A DNA stretch of 40,337 bases from Fidelibacterota bacterium (GCA_030156395.1 JASGMP010000006.1:1-40337); one strand, 5' to 3'; counted from the stretch's first letter, positions 9,255 to 17,062 are shown. Notes: a model not told the origin generated them from the sequence alone. Made by a program: numbers and translations.

Positions 9255-9607
9255 ATGACATTATCCGTCTGAAAAATATGGTTTTTTATGGATTTCATGG
9301 TGTTGAAGCCCACGAAAAAGAGTGGGGGGGACGTTTTGAAGTGGATTTGGAATTGTTTTGTGATTTGAATAATGCTATTGAAACAGATAAACTTAACGAT
9401 ACCGTGAATTATGAATCCATTTATCTTTTGATTCATAATCTGGTAACGTCCAGAAAGTACTACCTGATTGAAGCCCTTGCCGGTGAGATGTGCAAATCCA
9501 TTAAAGAGAAATATCCCAAAGTGCTGAAAGTAACAGCCCGGGTTCGTAAACCCAATGTGCCGATCAAAGGCGTTTTAGATACAGTAGAAGTTGAAATCAC
9601 ACGATGA
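9251..9607 (+). CDS. folB: Dihydroneopterin aldolase
   Basis: Folate-pathway enzyme that cleaves dihydroneopterin to 6-hydroxymethyl-dihydropterin and glycolaldehyde. The start is the ATG at 9251 in an ATGA junction with nadK, preceded by GGGGGA, giving 118 residues, the usual size. Motifs include VFYGFHGVEAHEKEWGG, the NDTVNYESIY block, LIEALAGEM with the active-site glutamate region, and the C-terminal VRKPNVPIKGVLDTVEVEI. The next enzyme of the pathway, folK, starts within its stop codon. Confidence 0.94.
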   Translation: MNDIIRLKNMVFYGFHGVEAHEKEWGGRFEVDLELFCDLNNAIETDKLNDTVNYESIYLLIHNLVTSRKYYLIEALAGEMCKSIKEKYPKVLKVTARVRKPNVPIKGVLDTVEVEITR

Positions 9608-10104
9608 ATGTTCCAGATAGCCAGGTTTATCTTGGTTTTGGTGGAAATGTAGGCGATGTGCAAAAAACCATTCAACGAGCCCTCAAGGCGCTCACCTCCC
9701 GGGATGAAATCTCTTTGATTCAGGTCAGTTCTTTTTACCGAACTGAACCGTTATACGATACAAACCAGCCTGATTTTATCAATGCCGTTGCCCATTTTGC
9801 CGTCCGTTTATCTCCCCAGGCACTTTTACAGATTATCCACCAGACCGAAAAAGCATTCGGACGAATTCGGAATTCAAAACGACGCTACGCACCTCGCACC
9901 CTGGATATAGATATTTTATTTTGGGGTGATAAAACCATCTGCCGGAAAAATCTGGTTGTTCCCCATCGGGAATTTGCATCTCGAAAATTTGTATTAGAGC
10001 CTATGAGGGAAATTGCCTTAAATTATATGGTTCCTGGGACGGGAAAAACGATTCAGGACTTTTTAAACGAGTGTCCTGATCAATCACGCGTGGAGAAAAT
10101 TTGA
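9604..10104 (+). CDS. folK: 2-amino-4-hydroxy-6-hydroxymethyldihydropteridine pyrophosphokinase
   Basis: Transfers pyrophosphate from ATP to the pterin made by FolB. The 166-residue protein has the N-terminal VYLGFGGNVGD, the SSFYRTEPLYDTNQPDFINAV block, and the signature RYAPRTLDIDIL carrying the Mg-binding aspartates. It then continues with VVPHREFASRKFVLEPM. It overlaps folB by 4 bases and directly abuts the deoxynucleoside kinase gene with no intervening base, so folB-folK form a coupled folate pair. Dihydropteroate synthase (folP) is not in the window. Confidence 0.95.
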   Translation: MNVPDSQVYLGFGGNVGDVQKTIQRALKALTSRDEISLIQVSSFYRTEPLYDTNQPDFINAVAHFAVRLSPQALLQIIHQTEKAFGRIRNSKRRYAPRTLDIDILFWGDKTICRKNLVVPHREFASRKFVLEPMREIALNYMVPGTGKTIQDFLNECPDQSRVEKI

Positions 10105-10752
10105 ATGCAGAGACCTGCCTATTATATTGCGATTGAAGGTGTTATTGGAGTAGGAAAAACCAGCCTGGCCAAAATCCTGGCACAGCGCTTGAATGCTCGC
10201 CTGGTGCTGGAGAAATTTGAAGACAATCCTTTTCTCAGCGACTTTTATAAAGACAGGGACCGGTATGCTTTTCAGACGCAGATTTTTTTTCTTTTAAGCA
10301 GGTATCGTCAGCAGATGGAGCTTTTTCAAACGGAGCTTTTCCATAAAAACCTGGTGACAGATTATCTGTTCATCAAGGATAAGCTCTTTGCCTATCTAAA
10401 TCTGAATGAAAAGGAACTCATGCTGTATGATCAGATGCTGAATCTCCTGATCCGGCAGATTCCCAAACCGGATCTGGTTATCTATCTCCAGGCGGATACG
10501 GAACGCCTGATGCAAAATATTACCAAGCGGGGACGAGATTTTGAAAAGAATATGGATGAAGAGTACATTGAAGCCCTGAATCAGATGTATAATCAGTTTT
10601 TTTTCAGATACAATGAAACTCCCTTGCTGATTATCAATACAACAGATATAGACTTCGTCCATAATGAGGACGATTTGGCGGAGATTTTGAAAACCATTCA
10701 AACACCACCGGCAGGTACCAAGTTATACCGGCCGGTAAGGGAATTTTCATGA
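10105..10752 (+). CDS. Deoxynucleoside kinase family protein
   Basis: P-loop kinase of the dNK/dGK family that phosphorylates deoxynucleosides in salvage. Of 215 residues, 12-20 (GVIGVGKTS) are the Walker A loop. LEKFEDNPFLSDFYKD is the conserved substrate-side Glu region, and LVTDYLFIKDKLFA replaces the usual D/ER-S motif. PDLVIYLQADTERLMQNITKRGRDFE carries the LID arginines. The substrate base preference cannot be read from the sequence. The ATG follows the folK stop immediately, an arrangement I associate with FCB-group genomes. The stop overlaps the small membrane gene by 4 bases. Confidence 0.88.
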   Translation: MQRPAYYIAIEGVIGVGKTSLAKILAQRLNARLVLEKFEDNPFLSDFYKDRDRYAFQTQIFFLLSRYRQQMELFQTELFHKNLVTDYLFIKDKLFAYLNLNEKELMLYDQMLNLLIRQIPKPDLVIYLQADTERLMQNITKRGRDFEKNMDEEYIEALNQMYNQFFFRYNETPLLIINTTDIDFVHNEDDLAEILKTIQTPPAGTKLYRPVREFS

Positions 10753-10955
10753 CACGCTTTCTTGGATATATGATTGCCATCTATGTCATGGTGATTGTCT
10801 ACAGGCGCTGGATCCGACCTGAACTGATTCGATGGCTGGAAAAACATCAGAAAAATCCTCCCATCCAGAACCAAAAACCGGAGCAGAATCCCTACCGGGA
10901 TGATATTCCCAAAGAGGATATTGTGGATGTGGATTATCAGGAAGAGGATAATTAA
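10749..10955 (+). CDS. Small single-pass membrane protein, unknown function
   Basis: A 68-residue protein with one N-terminal transmembrane helix (about 4-20, FLGYMIAIYVMVIVYRR), then a basic patch and a polar, Pro/Gln/Asn-rich tail ending in acidic residues (EDIVDVDYQEEDN). By layout it resembles the short DUF4834-type membrane proteins of Bacteroidota, but I cannot make a firm family match. It begins in an ATGA overlap with the deoxynucleoside kinase and is the last gene of the xseA-nadK-fol run. The coupling supports that it is a real gene. Confidence 0.7.
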   Translation: MTRFLGYMIAIYVMVIVYRRWIRPELIRWLEKHQKNPPIQNQKPEQNPYRDDIPKEDIVDVDYQEEDN

Positions 10956-10971
10956 TCCAACAAAATATTCC

Positions 10972-10990
10972 TATAATTGTTGTGACAATT
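10972..10990 (+). promoter_or_regulatory. Consensus -10 box overlapped by an interrupted palindrome (operator candidate)
   Basis: TATAAT at 10972-10977 overlaps AATTGT-tgtg-ACAATT (10975-10990), a perfect 6+6 inverted repeat. There is no good -35 hexamer at standard spacing. It lies about 105 bases before the ferritin-like gene, so a repressor or activator site is plausible. Confidence 0.4.
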
Positions 10991-11019
10991 CGTCTGCAAA
11001 ACAACTTTTTTAAATTGAA

Positions 11020-11048
11020 TTGATTCTCTTTTAGTGATTCGTTACATT
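11020..11048 (+). promoter_or_regulatory. Alternative sigma70-like promoter for the Dps-like gene
   Basis: TTGATT (11020-11025), a 17-base spacer and TACATT (11043-11048), each 4 of 6 to consensus, lie 46 bases before the start codon. This may be used instead of, or with, the TATAAT at 10972. Confidence 0.35.
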
Positions 11049-11094
11049 CTACATGGATTTTAAACAATTAAAAATAAACAGTTAGGAGGTTATG

Positions 11095-11610
11095 ATGGGT
11101 GAAAAAGGCGTTGGTATTCTGGGATCTTTGGATGTCAAGGATTTGATTCGTCAGTTGAATGAAGCATTGTCTGAAGAGTGGTTAGCCTATTATCAGTACT
11201 GGATTGGTGCACGTTTGATTGAAGGCCCCATGCGGACTGAAGTGGAACCGGAGCTGTTGACACATGCTGATGAAGAGCTGAGTCATGCCGTGATGGTTGT
11301 AGACCGGATTATTCAGCTGGGTGGTGATCCCGTAATTCATCCGGAAGAATGGTTCAAACTGAGCCGTTGTGCCTATGAGGCTCCCAGCGATCCATACATT
11401 GAAGCCATTCTGAAGCAAAATCTCAATGGGGAACAGTGTGCAATCAAACGATACAAGGAAATTGCGGATTATACCCATGGGAAAGATCACACAACCTGGC
11501 AGATTGCTACAAATATCCTCAATGATGAACTGGAACACGAACAGGATATTGAGGATTGGTTGAATGACCTAAAGATGTTGAAAGATGATTTGAGAAAGCT
11601 TAAGCTATAA
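11095..11610 (+). CDS. Dps-like ferritin (DPSL-type), iron storage/peroxide protection
   Basis: Four-helix ferritin-like protein of 171 residues. Iron-ligand motifs are in the right order: Glu in EALSEEWLAYYQYW, ExxH in ADEELSHAV, Glu in LNGEQCAIKRY and ExxH in NDELEHEQDI. Two cysteines (SRCAYE and GEQCAI, 23 residues apart) flank the active-site helices, a hallmark described for the DPSL subfamily rather than classic Dps or bacterioferritin. I choose ATG 11095 because the AGGAGG site (11084-11089) is 5 bases upstream. The overlapping ATG at 11092 leaves only 2. It is monocistronic, with its own promoter region and terminator. Confidence 0.85.
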   Translation: MGEKGVGILGSLDVKDLIRQLNEALSEEWLAYYQYWIGARLIEGPMRTEVEPELLTHADEELSHAVMVVDRIIQLGGDPVIHPEEWFKLSRCAYEAPSDPYIEAILKQNLNGEQCAIKRYKEIADYTHGKDHTTWQIATNILNDELEHEQDIEDWLNDLKMLKDDLRKLKL

Positions 11611-11667
11611 ATTTCATCAGTTTTTTTGATGTCGTATTTTTATACAAGGAAGCACCCGATAGAAATT

Positions 11668-11707
11668 GAAAAGCCCCGGGATATACTCACCGGGGCTTTT
11701 CTTTTCA
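11668..11707. terminator. Strong bidirectional intrinsic terminator between convergent genes
   Basis: GAAAAGCCCCGG (11668-11679) is a perfect 12-bp complement of CCGGGGCTTTTC (11690-11701) around a 10-base loop, with A and T tracts on the respective sides. It can terminate the Dps-like gene on the plus strand and the rplM-frr operon on the minus strand. Confidence 0.9.
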
Positions 11708-11759
11708 GGGGCATTTGGGGAATGGTTGATTCAAAGGATTCAGGTCTCATGTAAATTCG

Positions 11760-12323
11760 TCAAAAACGGTCTTCCAGTATTTCCTTTTCTTTCAATTCAA
11801 AAATTTCATCAATTTTAGCAATATGTTCATCTGTAATTTTCTGAATTTCATCTAGGGCGTCTGCCGCATTATCTTTGGATATCTCACTGTCCTTTTCCAT
11901 TTTTTTGATGTGGTCGTTGAATTCCCGGCGGACGTTACGGATGCTGATCCGTCCTTCTTCAGCGATCTTATTTACCACACGGGAGAGATCTTTTCGTCGT
12001 TCTTCAGACATGGGGGGGATGGGAAGGCGGATAACCTGACCGTCATTTGCCGGTGTAAGTCCCAGGGAACTGGCCAAAATCGCTTTTTCAATCACAGGAA
12101 GCATATTTTTTTCCCACGGTTGAATCACCAGGAGCCTTGCTTCGGGAACTGTAATATTGGCGACCTGGTTCAGGGGGGTGGGATTGCCGTAATATTCCAC
12201 CTTGATCCCGTCCAGCAGGGCTGTGGAAGCCCGGCCTGTCCGGATGGATGCCAGCTCGTGACGAATTACTTCAACGGATTTATCCATTTTGGCTTTGCAT
12301 TCCTTATACAATGATTCCAGCAT
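11760..12323 (-). CDS. frr: Ribosome recycling factor
   Basis: Splits post-termination ribosomes together with EF-G. The 187-residue length is standard. The N-terminal helix has IRHELASIRTGRASTALLDGIKVEYYG, followed by the PLNQVANITVPEARLLVIQPW block of domain II and the C-terminal DNAADALDEIQKITDEHIAKID helix. It is the last gene of the minus-strand operon. Its Shine-Dalgarno sequence AGGAGGT is formed by the final Gly-Gly-stop codons of pyrH, so initiation is tightly linked to pyrH termination. Confidence 0.97.
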   Translation of the reverse strand: MLESLYKECKAKMDKSVEVIRHELASIRTGRASTALLDGIKVEYYGNPTPLNQVANITVPEARLLVIQPWEKNMLPVIEKAILASSLGLTPANDGQVIRLPIPPMSEERRKDLSRVVNKIAEEGRISIRNVRREFNDHIKKMEKDSEISKDNAADALDEIQKITDEHIAKIDEIFELKEKEILEDRF

Positions 12324-12325
12324 AC

Positions 12326-13039
12326 TTAACCTCCTAAAATTGTACCGATTGGTTCACCCTTGATGATTCTAAGCAAGTGTCCGGGTTCTTTAAAATTAAA
12401 GACAATAATGGGGATCTTGTTTTCACGGCACAGAGCAATGGCGCTCATATCCATAACTTTTAAATTCCGCTCAATGGCTTCTTCATAGCTGAGACTTGTA
12501 AAACGAACAGCATCTGTATGGGTAACCGGATCTTTATCATACACACCATCAACTTTAGTTCCTTTGAGGAGAGCATCTACATTCATCTCAGCAGCACGAA
12601 GGGCTGCAGCTGAATCGGTCGTGAAAAAAGGATTTCCAGTCCCCGCGGCAAAAATCAGCACCCGCCCTTTTTCCAGGTGTCGCATAGCCCTCCTTCGGAT
12701 AAAAGGCTCGGCAACCTGAGTGATACTGATCGCCGATTGAACCCGCGTTGGGATACCGGATTTCTCCAGGGCATCTTGAATGGCCAGGGCATTGATCACG
12801 GTTCCCAGCATTCCCATATAATCGCCGGTGACTCTTTCAATATCCCGGGTATTGGCACCACCTCTGAAGATATTTCCGCCACCAATCACCAGGCAGACCT
12901 CGAGGCCTTGGTCAACGATTGATTTAATCTCTCTGGCAAAATAAGAGACAACGGAGGGATCAATCCCCGTTCCGTTTTCACCGGCCAGGATCTCTCCACT
13001 CAGCTTTAATAAAATCCGTTGGTAAGGAAGGTCTGACAC
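12326..13039 (-). CDS. pyrH: UMP kinase
   Basis: Amino-acid-kinase-fold enzyme making UDP from UMP. The 237 residues include [16 protein letters not shown] at the N-terminus, [11 protein letters not shown], the [21 protein letters not shown] helix, [21 protein letters not shown], and [13 protein letters not shown]. All are conserved for bacterial hexameric PyrH. The start is a GTG at 13037-13039 with an AGGAG site 6 bases upstream. The order tsf-pyrH-frr is widely conserved. The stop is 2 bases from frr. Confidence 0.97.
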   Translation of the reverse strand: MSDLPYQRILLKLSGEILAGENGTGIDPSVVSYFAREIKSIVDQGLEVCLVIGGGNIFRGGANTRDIERVTGDYMGMLGTVINALAIQDALEKSGIPTRVQSAISITQVAEPFIRRRAMRHLEKGRVLIFAAGTGNPFFTTDSAAALRAAEMNVDALLKGTKVDGVYDKDPVTHTDAVRFTSLSYEEAIERNLKVMDMSAIALCRENKIPIIVFNFKEPGHLLRIIKGEPIGTILGG

Positions 13040-13068
13040 AACAGACTCCTTTGCTTATGGGGGATAAA

Positions 13069-13668
13069 TTAGTTGTTTTCTCCCAAAACAAACCGTGAAA
13101 AACGGGCGATCTGTATGTTTTCACCCAGTTTGCCAATGGTTTCTTTCAGGTAAGTCTCAATATTTTTTTCGGGATCTTTGAAAAAAGGCTGTTCCAAAAG
13201 AACATTTTCTTTATAGAATTTTTCTAGTTTGCCAATGACAATTTTTTCGGCGATATGTTCAGGTTTTCCCTCATGGATGACTTGTGCTTTGTAAATGGCC
13301 TTTTCCCGTTCAATGATTGCAGGGTCCACATCTTCGCGGGTGATTGCCAGGGGAGCGGAAGCGGCAATCTGCATGGCCACATCTTTAACAAAATTCTGAA
13401 AATCCGGTGTATTTGCCACAAAATCGGTTTCGCAATTGACTTCGACCAGTGTTCCCAGTTTGCTGCCCTGATGAATATAGGCATGTATCAACCCTTCATT
13501 GACAGACCGGGATGCTTTCTTTTCAGCTTTTGCAATTCCCTGGGCACGAAGGTAATCAACGGCTTTGTCCAGATCGCCGTCTGTTTTATTTAAAGCTTTT
13601 TTACAGTCCATCATTCCGGCACCGGTTTTATCCCGAAGCTCTTTTACCATCGCGGCTGTTATGGTCAT
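13069..13668 (-). CDS. tsf: Elongation factor Ts (short form)
   Basis: Guanine nucleotide exchange factor for EF-Tu. At 199 residues it is the short, Thermus/mitochondrial-like version with one core subdomain, compared with about 280 residues in E. coli. The diagnostic N-terminal MVKELRDKTGAGMMDCKKAL with its TDGD pattern and LVEVNCETDFVANTPDF contacts EF-Tu. It ends with EKNIETYLKETIGKLGENIQIARFSRF. The ATG has an AGGAG site that lies next to the rpsB stop. Confidence 0.97.
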   Translation of the reverse strand: MTITAAMVKELRDKTGAGMMDCKKALNKTDGDLDKAVDYLRAQGIAKAEKKASRSVNEGLIHAYIHQGSKLGTLVEVNCETDFVANTPDFQNFVKDVAMQIAASAPLAITREDVDPAIIEREKAIYKAQVIHEGKPEHIAEKIVIGKLEKFYKENVLLEQPFFKDPEKNIETYLKETIGKLGENIQIARFSRFVLGENN

Positions 13669-13683
13669 ATTCCTGACTCCTTT

Positions 13684-14493
13684 TTAGTCAACCTCTTCCA
13701 CGTTAGCGACAGATTCTTTTTCAATATCTGCTTCAGCTACGCCCTGAGATTTTTCTTTTGGGGCTGTTTCAATTTTTTCTTCTGTTTTTTCTTCAGTTTT
13801 CTCTTTTTTACCGCTTTTCCCTTCCAGGGCTGCATCGGCCAGGCGGCGGGTGATTAGCTGAATGGTGCGGATGGAATCATCATTGGCCGGTATGGGATAA
13901 TCAATCACCGATGGATCGGCATTGGTATCCAGTATGGCAATGATGGGGATATCCAGTTTCCGGGCTTCTGCCACGGCAATCTTTTCGTGGACTGTATCCA
14001 CAATGAAAAGCGCATCGGGGAGCTTTTTCATATCCTTGATTCCCCGGTGCAGGGACTCCAACTTCTCCTTTTCCCGCATCAGTCCCAAAATCTCTTTCTT
14101 GGTCAGATTGGTCCATGCATCATCACTTTCACTGTCCCTTTGCAACTGCATCATCCGTCGGATAGACCGCTTGATGGTTACAAAATTGGTCAGGGTCCCG
14201 CCAAGCCAGCGTTCGGTGATGTAATGATTCTTGCTTCGGATGGCTTCATCTTCAATCACAGATCTGGCCTGCTTCTTGGTCCCCACAAAAAGAATTTCTC
14301 CTCCCTGACGGGAAAGGTTACTCACAAATTCAGCCGCTTCTTCCAAGGCCTGAATGGTTTTTTTCAAATCAATAATATGAATCCCATTTTTCTCCATGAA
14401 GATATAATCTTTCATGGCGGGATTCCATTTTGAGGCCAGATGACCGAAATGGGCACCGGTTCCTAATAATGTTTCAATGGTAATTGTATTCAT
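13684..14493 (-). CDS. rpsB: 30S ribosomal protein S2 with charged C-terminal tail
   Basis: Small-subunit protein uS2. Conserved blocks include LLGTGAHFGHLASKWNP, DYIFMEKNGIHIIDLKKT, ERWLGGTLTNFVTIKRSI, and DALFIVDTVHEKIAVAEARKL with IAILDTNADPSVIDYPIPANDD. The core ends near residue 227. A tail of about 42 residues, very rich in Lys and Glu (repeated EKTEEK units), extends beyond most S2 proteins. It begins at an ATG with a GGAG site and lies 18 bases from rpsI. Confidence 0.97.
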   Translation of the reverse strand: MNTITIETLLGTGAHFGHLASKWNPAMKDYIFMEKNGIHIIDLKKTIQALEEAAEFVSNLSRQGGEILFVGTKKQARSVIEDEAIRSKNHYITERWLGGTLTNFVTIKRSIRRMMQLQRDSESDDAWTNLTKKEILGLMREKEKLESLHRGIKDMKKLPDALFIVDTVHEKIAVAEARKLDIPIIAILDTNADPSVIDYPIPANDDSIRTIQLITRRLADAALEGKSGKKEKTEEKTEEKIETAPKEKSQGVAEADIEKESVANVEEVD

Positions 14494-14511
14494 GAGATCT
14501 CCAAAAAACCG

Positions 14512-14904
14512 TTAACGTTTCGAGAACTGGAATGCACGACGGGCGCCACGCAGACCGTATTTCTTCCGTTCTACACGACGCGGGTCACGGGTCAGAAAAC
14601 CTGCAGATTTTAAGACCGGCCGTGATTCGGGATTCACTTGTGTCAATACCCTGCTCAGTCCGTGACGAATTGCGCCAGCCTGTCCAGTGGGACCTCCACC
14701 CTGAACGCTGACAATGATATCATACGCGTTCCCGAATTTGATTAACTCCAGCGGCTGTCTCACTATCATTTGGGATGTTTCACGCCCAAAATACTCTTCA
14801 AGAGGCCGTTTGTTGATGATGATTTGACCGGTACCGGGACGAATCCGTACCCGGGCGACTGCAGATTTTCGGCGGCCAACAGCAATATATTCGTTCTTAA
14901 GCAT
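14512..14904 (-). CDS. rpsI: 30S ribosomal protein S9
   Basis: uS9, which places its C-terminal tail near the P-site tRNA. The family pattern is clear: [74 protein letters not shown] ending in the invariant K-R. I prefer ATG 14904 (130 residues), but a GTG at 14910 is also in frame and sits 4 bases from an AAGGAG site (10 bases for the ATG). It overlaps rplM by 8 bases. Confidence 0.96.
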   Translation of the reverse strand: MLKNEYIAVGRRKSAVARVRIRPGTGQIIINKRPLEEYFGRETSQMIVRQPLELIKFGNAYDIIVSVQGGGPTGQAGAIRHGLSRVLTQVNPESRPVLKSAGFLTRDPRRVERKKYGLRGARRAFQFSKR

Positions 14905-15349
14905 TGTCACTTAACTCCTTCTTTAAATTCAGGACTTCGGGCATCTGTGCCTGATGAGGATGCTCAGGTCCGCGGTATACCTTCAGCTTCTTGATTAGCT
15001 GTCGACCCAAACGGGTATGGGGAAGCATACCCCTGACGGCACGGGTAATAACTTCTTCAGGATGGCTTGAACGCAATTCCTTCAGGGACGTGTACCGGGT
15101 TCCCCCCGGATATCCCGTATGACGAAAATATTGCTTGTACAACTCTTTGTTTCCCGTTAACCGTACCTTTTCTGCATTGATGATAATCACAAAATCCCCC
15201 GTATCCATGTGGGGGGTGAAGGTCGGTTTGTGCTTGCCCCTCAATATCTGGGCAACCTCACTGGATAAGCGACCCAAAACCAGATCAGTGGCATCAATAA
15301 TAAACCACTTTCGTTCGATCTCTGACGGTTTTGCCGTATACGTTTTCAA
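14897..15349 (-). CDS. rplM: 50S ribosomal protein L13
   Basis: uL13, an early-assembly large-subunit protein of 150 residues. [62 protein letters not shown] and [13 protein letters not shown] are diagnostic. It begins with a TTG codon (bases 15347-15349) 8 bases after a perfect GGAGG site (complement of 15358-15362). No ATG alternative is available. It is the first gene of the minus-strand ribosomal operon, with a promoter expected in the divergent gap upstream. Confidence 0.96.
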   Translation of the reverse strand: MKTYTAKPSEIERKWFIIDATDLVLGRLSSEVAQILRGKHKPTFTPHMDTGDFVIIINAEKVRLTGNKELYKQYFRHTGYPGGTRYTSLKELRSSHPEEVITRAVRGMLPHTRLGRQLIKKLKVYRGPEHPHQAQMPEVLNLKKELSDNA

Positions 15350-15425
15350 ATCGTATTCCTCCGTTTATGTGACTCTCTTCACCCGGAGCCACCATGATTG
15401 TGCTCAAAACATTTCCGGGACTGCG

Positions 15426-15468
15426 TTTCAAGCTTGAAAATTTAATAATGGAATAAATCATTTACCAA
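15426..15468 (-). promoter_or_regulatory. Candidate rplM-operon promoter with a 14-bp perfect palindrome at the start region
   Basis: Read on the minus strand, TTGGTA (complement of 15463-15468), 17 bases and TTAAAT (complement of 15440-15445) form a weak promoter. They are followed at once by TTTCAAGCTTGAAA (15426-15439), a perfect palindrome. It would lie over the transcription start about 77 bases before rplM. The rest of the 271-bp gap (15350-15620) holds no gene that I can see, and I could not find a convincing yicC promoter in it. Confidence 0.35.
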
Positions 15469-15620
15469 CATCTTTTTCTTTTATTATTGGTGACTTCACC
15501 CGTATTTTTGAACAAATGCTCTGGCAGGTCCCGGGATAAATCATTAAAAAACAAATGAATTCCGTTTCCTGGTCCCGGAAAAATTCTTAACTTTCTCCCC
15601 CAAAAGATGGAGACCCGGAT

Positions 15621-16496
15621 ATGCTCAGTATGACTGGTTTCGGAAAAGCAGAAGGTGCCTATCACAGTATCCGGTTCACGGTGGAAATCAAATCCGTGAA
15701 CAGCCGGTATCTGGATGTCTCTACCGTAATTCCTCGAAAAGTTACATTCCTTGAAAATCCGATTCGGGACTACCTGACCAAAAAACTGGAGCGGGGCAAG
15801 GTCCTGTTTATCCTCAATCTGACTGGGGATACCGGTGAAATCAGTCATTTTCAGCTGAATGAGAAACTCCTCCAAAATCTTCTGGAACTGAAATACATCC
15901 TCAAAGAAAAATTTGACGTAGAAGGAGCACTTACCGTGACGGATATTCTTTCCCGGGAGGATGTGGTGGAACTGATGGATACAGCCGTAGAAGAGGATGC
16001 TCTGGCTGAAGCCATCCTGAAGACCACCGAAACAGCCCTGGCCCGCTTGGAAGCCATGCAAAAACAGGAAGGCGAATATCTAAAGAAGCAGTTTGAACAG
16101 GTCCTCCACAGTATGTCCCGGGAAATCGACGCGATTGATGACATCCGGCAGACGAATCTGGACCAGCATGTTTCCGCCATGAAGGAACGGGTGGAAAAAC
16201 TCATGAATCAGTATGCCCTGGATGAAGCCCGTATGTATCAGGAAATTGCCCTCCTGGCCGATAAACTGGATATCACAGAAGAGATTCAGCGTTTTAAAAG
16301 CCATGTGATCCAATTCAAAGCTTATTTGAATGAAGAGAATTCCGTTGGAAAACGATGTAATTTTCTCCTTCAGGAAATGCACCGCGAAGTGAACACTCTG
16401 GGGAATAAAGTGGCCAATGCCGATATTTCACAACGGGTGGTGGAAATTAAAAACCGGATTGAAATGATTCGCGAGCAGGTTCAGAATATTCAATGA
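15621..16496 (+). CDS. yicC: YicC/YloC family endoribonuclease
   Basis: A 291-residue protein with the YicC N-terminal signature MLSMTGFGKAEG followed by EIKSVNSRYLDVS, and the C-terminal DUF1732 block GKRCNFLLQEMHREVNTLGNK with RVVEIKNRIEMIREQVQNIQ. Family members are reported as RNA endonucleases acting on small RNAs and mRNA. The substrate here is unknown. A GGAG site lies 8 bases before the ATG. It overlaps gmk by 4 bases, and yicC-gmk-rpoZ-coaBC is a conserved order in many bacteria. Confidence 0.93.
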   Translation: MLSMTGFGKAEGAYHSIRFTVEIKSVNSRYLDVSTVIPRKVTFLENPIRDYLTKKLERGKVLFILNLTGDTGEISHFQLNEKLLQNLLELKYILKEKFDVEGALTVTDILSREDVVELMDTAVEEDALAEAILKTTETALARLEAMQKQEGEYLKKQFEQVLHSMSREIDAIDDIRQTNLDQHVSAMKERVEKLMNQYALDEARMYQEIALLADKLDITEEIQRFKSHVIQFKAYLNEENSVGKRCNFLLQEMHREVNTLGNKVANADISQRVVEIKNRIEMIREQVQNIQ

Positions 16497-17062
16497 AACA
16501 GGGCGTACTCATTCTCTTTGCCGCCCACAGCGGTGCCGGTAAAACGACCATCATCCGGCAACTTCTACAACGTCACCCGGACTGGTTTTTTTCCGTCTCG
16601 GTAACAACCCGCAAACCCCGGCCCGGTGAAGTGGATGGACAGGATTATCACTTTGTGTCAAAGGATGTTTTTCAAACCATGATCCGTGAAAAAAAACTGC
16701 TCGAATATGAAGAGGTCCACGGTGAATTTTACGGGACACCGGCTGAACCAGTCCGCAAGGCGCTGGAAAATGGAAAAGTGTGCATTTTTGATCTGGACGT
16801 CAAAGGGGTTATGAGCATTCAAAGACAATATCCGGAACAATCCCTCTCGATATTTATTGAAGTCCCGGATATGAATCTTCTTAGGGAAAGATTGATAAAC
16901 CGGAAAACCGAAACACCGGAAGAAATTGAAAAACGCCTTTCCAGAATCTCCCTGGAAACGGCGATGAAAGATGCTTTTGATGAAGTCGTTGTTAACGACC
17001 AGCTGGAAAAGGCAGTGCATAAAACGGAAACATTGATCAAACAGATAAAGGAAAGGTGTTAA
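16493..17062 (+). CDS. gmk: Guanylate kinase
   Basis: Converts GMP to GDP. The 189-residue protein has the Walker A loop HSGAGKTT (12-19), which differs from the usual GPSGxGKST at the first positions but keeps the essential GKT. Then come SVTTRKPRPGEVDGQDYHFVS (GMP-binding), LLEYEEVHGEFYGTP, and IFIEVPDMNLLRERLINRKTE with the lid region. It overlaps yicC by 4 bases (ATGA) and abuts rpoZ directly. Confidence 0.96.
   Translation: MKQGVLILFAAHSGAGKTTIIRQLLQRHPDWFFSVSVTTRKPRPGEVDGQDYHFVSKDVFQTMIREKKLLEYEEVHGEFYGTPAEPVRKALENGKVCIFDLDVKGVMSIQRQYPEQSLSIFIEVPDMNLLRERLINRKTETPEEIEKRLSRISLETAMKDAFDEVVVNDQLEKAVHKTETLIKQIKERC

Noticed and set aside
11613-11640. CATCA-loop-TGATG mini-hairpin after the Dps-like gene
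   Set aside because: The stem is 5 bp with T-residues in the loop instead of after it. The strong terminator at 11668 explains the 3' end.
15489-15500. Short inverted repeat GGTGA-CT-TCACC in the rplM-yicC gap
   Set aside because: The arms are only 5 bp and occur by chance often. There is no promoter element in register with it.
15527-15578. Direct repeat GGTCCCGG at 15527 and 15571
   Set aside because: An 8-base repeat in a gap of this size is expected by chance, and CCCGG is common in this genome.
15462-16061. Minus-strand frame of about 200 codons running from the rplM-yicC gap into yicC
   Set aside because: Most of it is antisense to yicC. The part in the gap has no start signal or motif.
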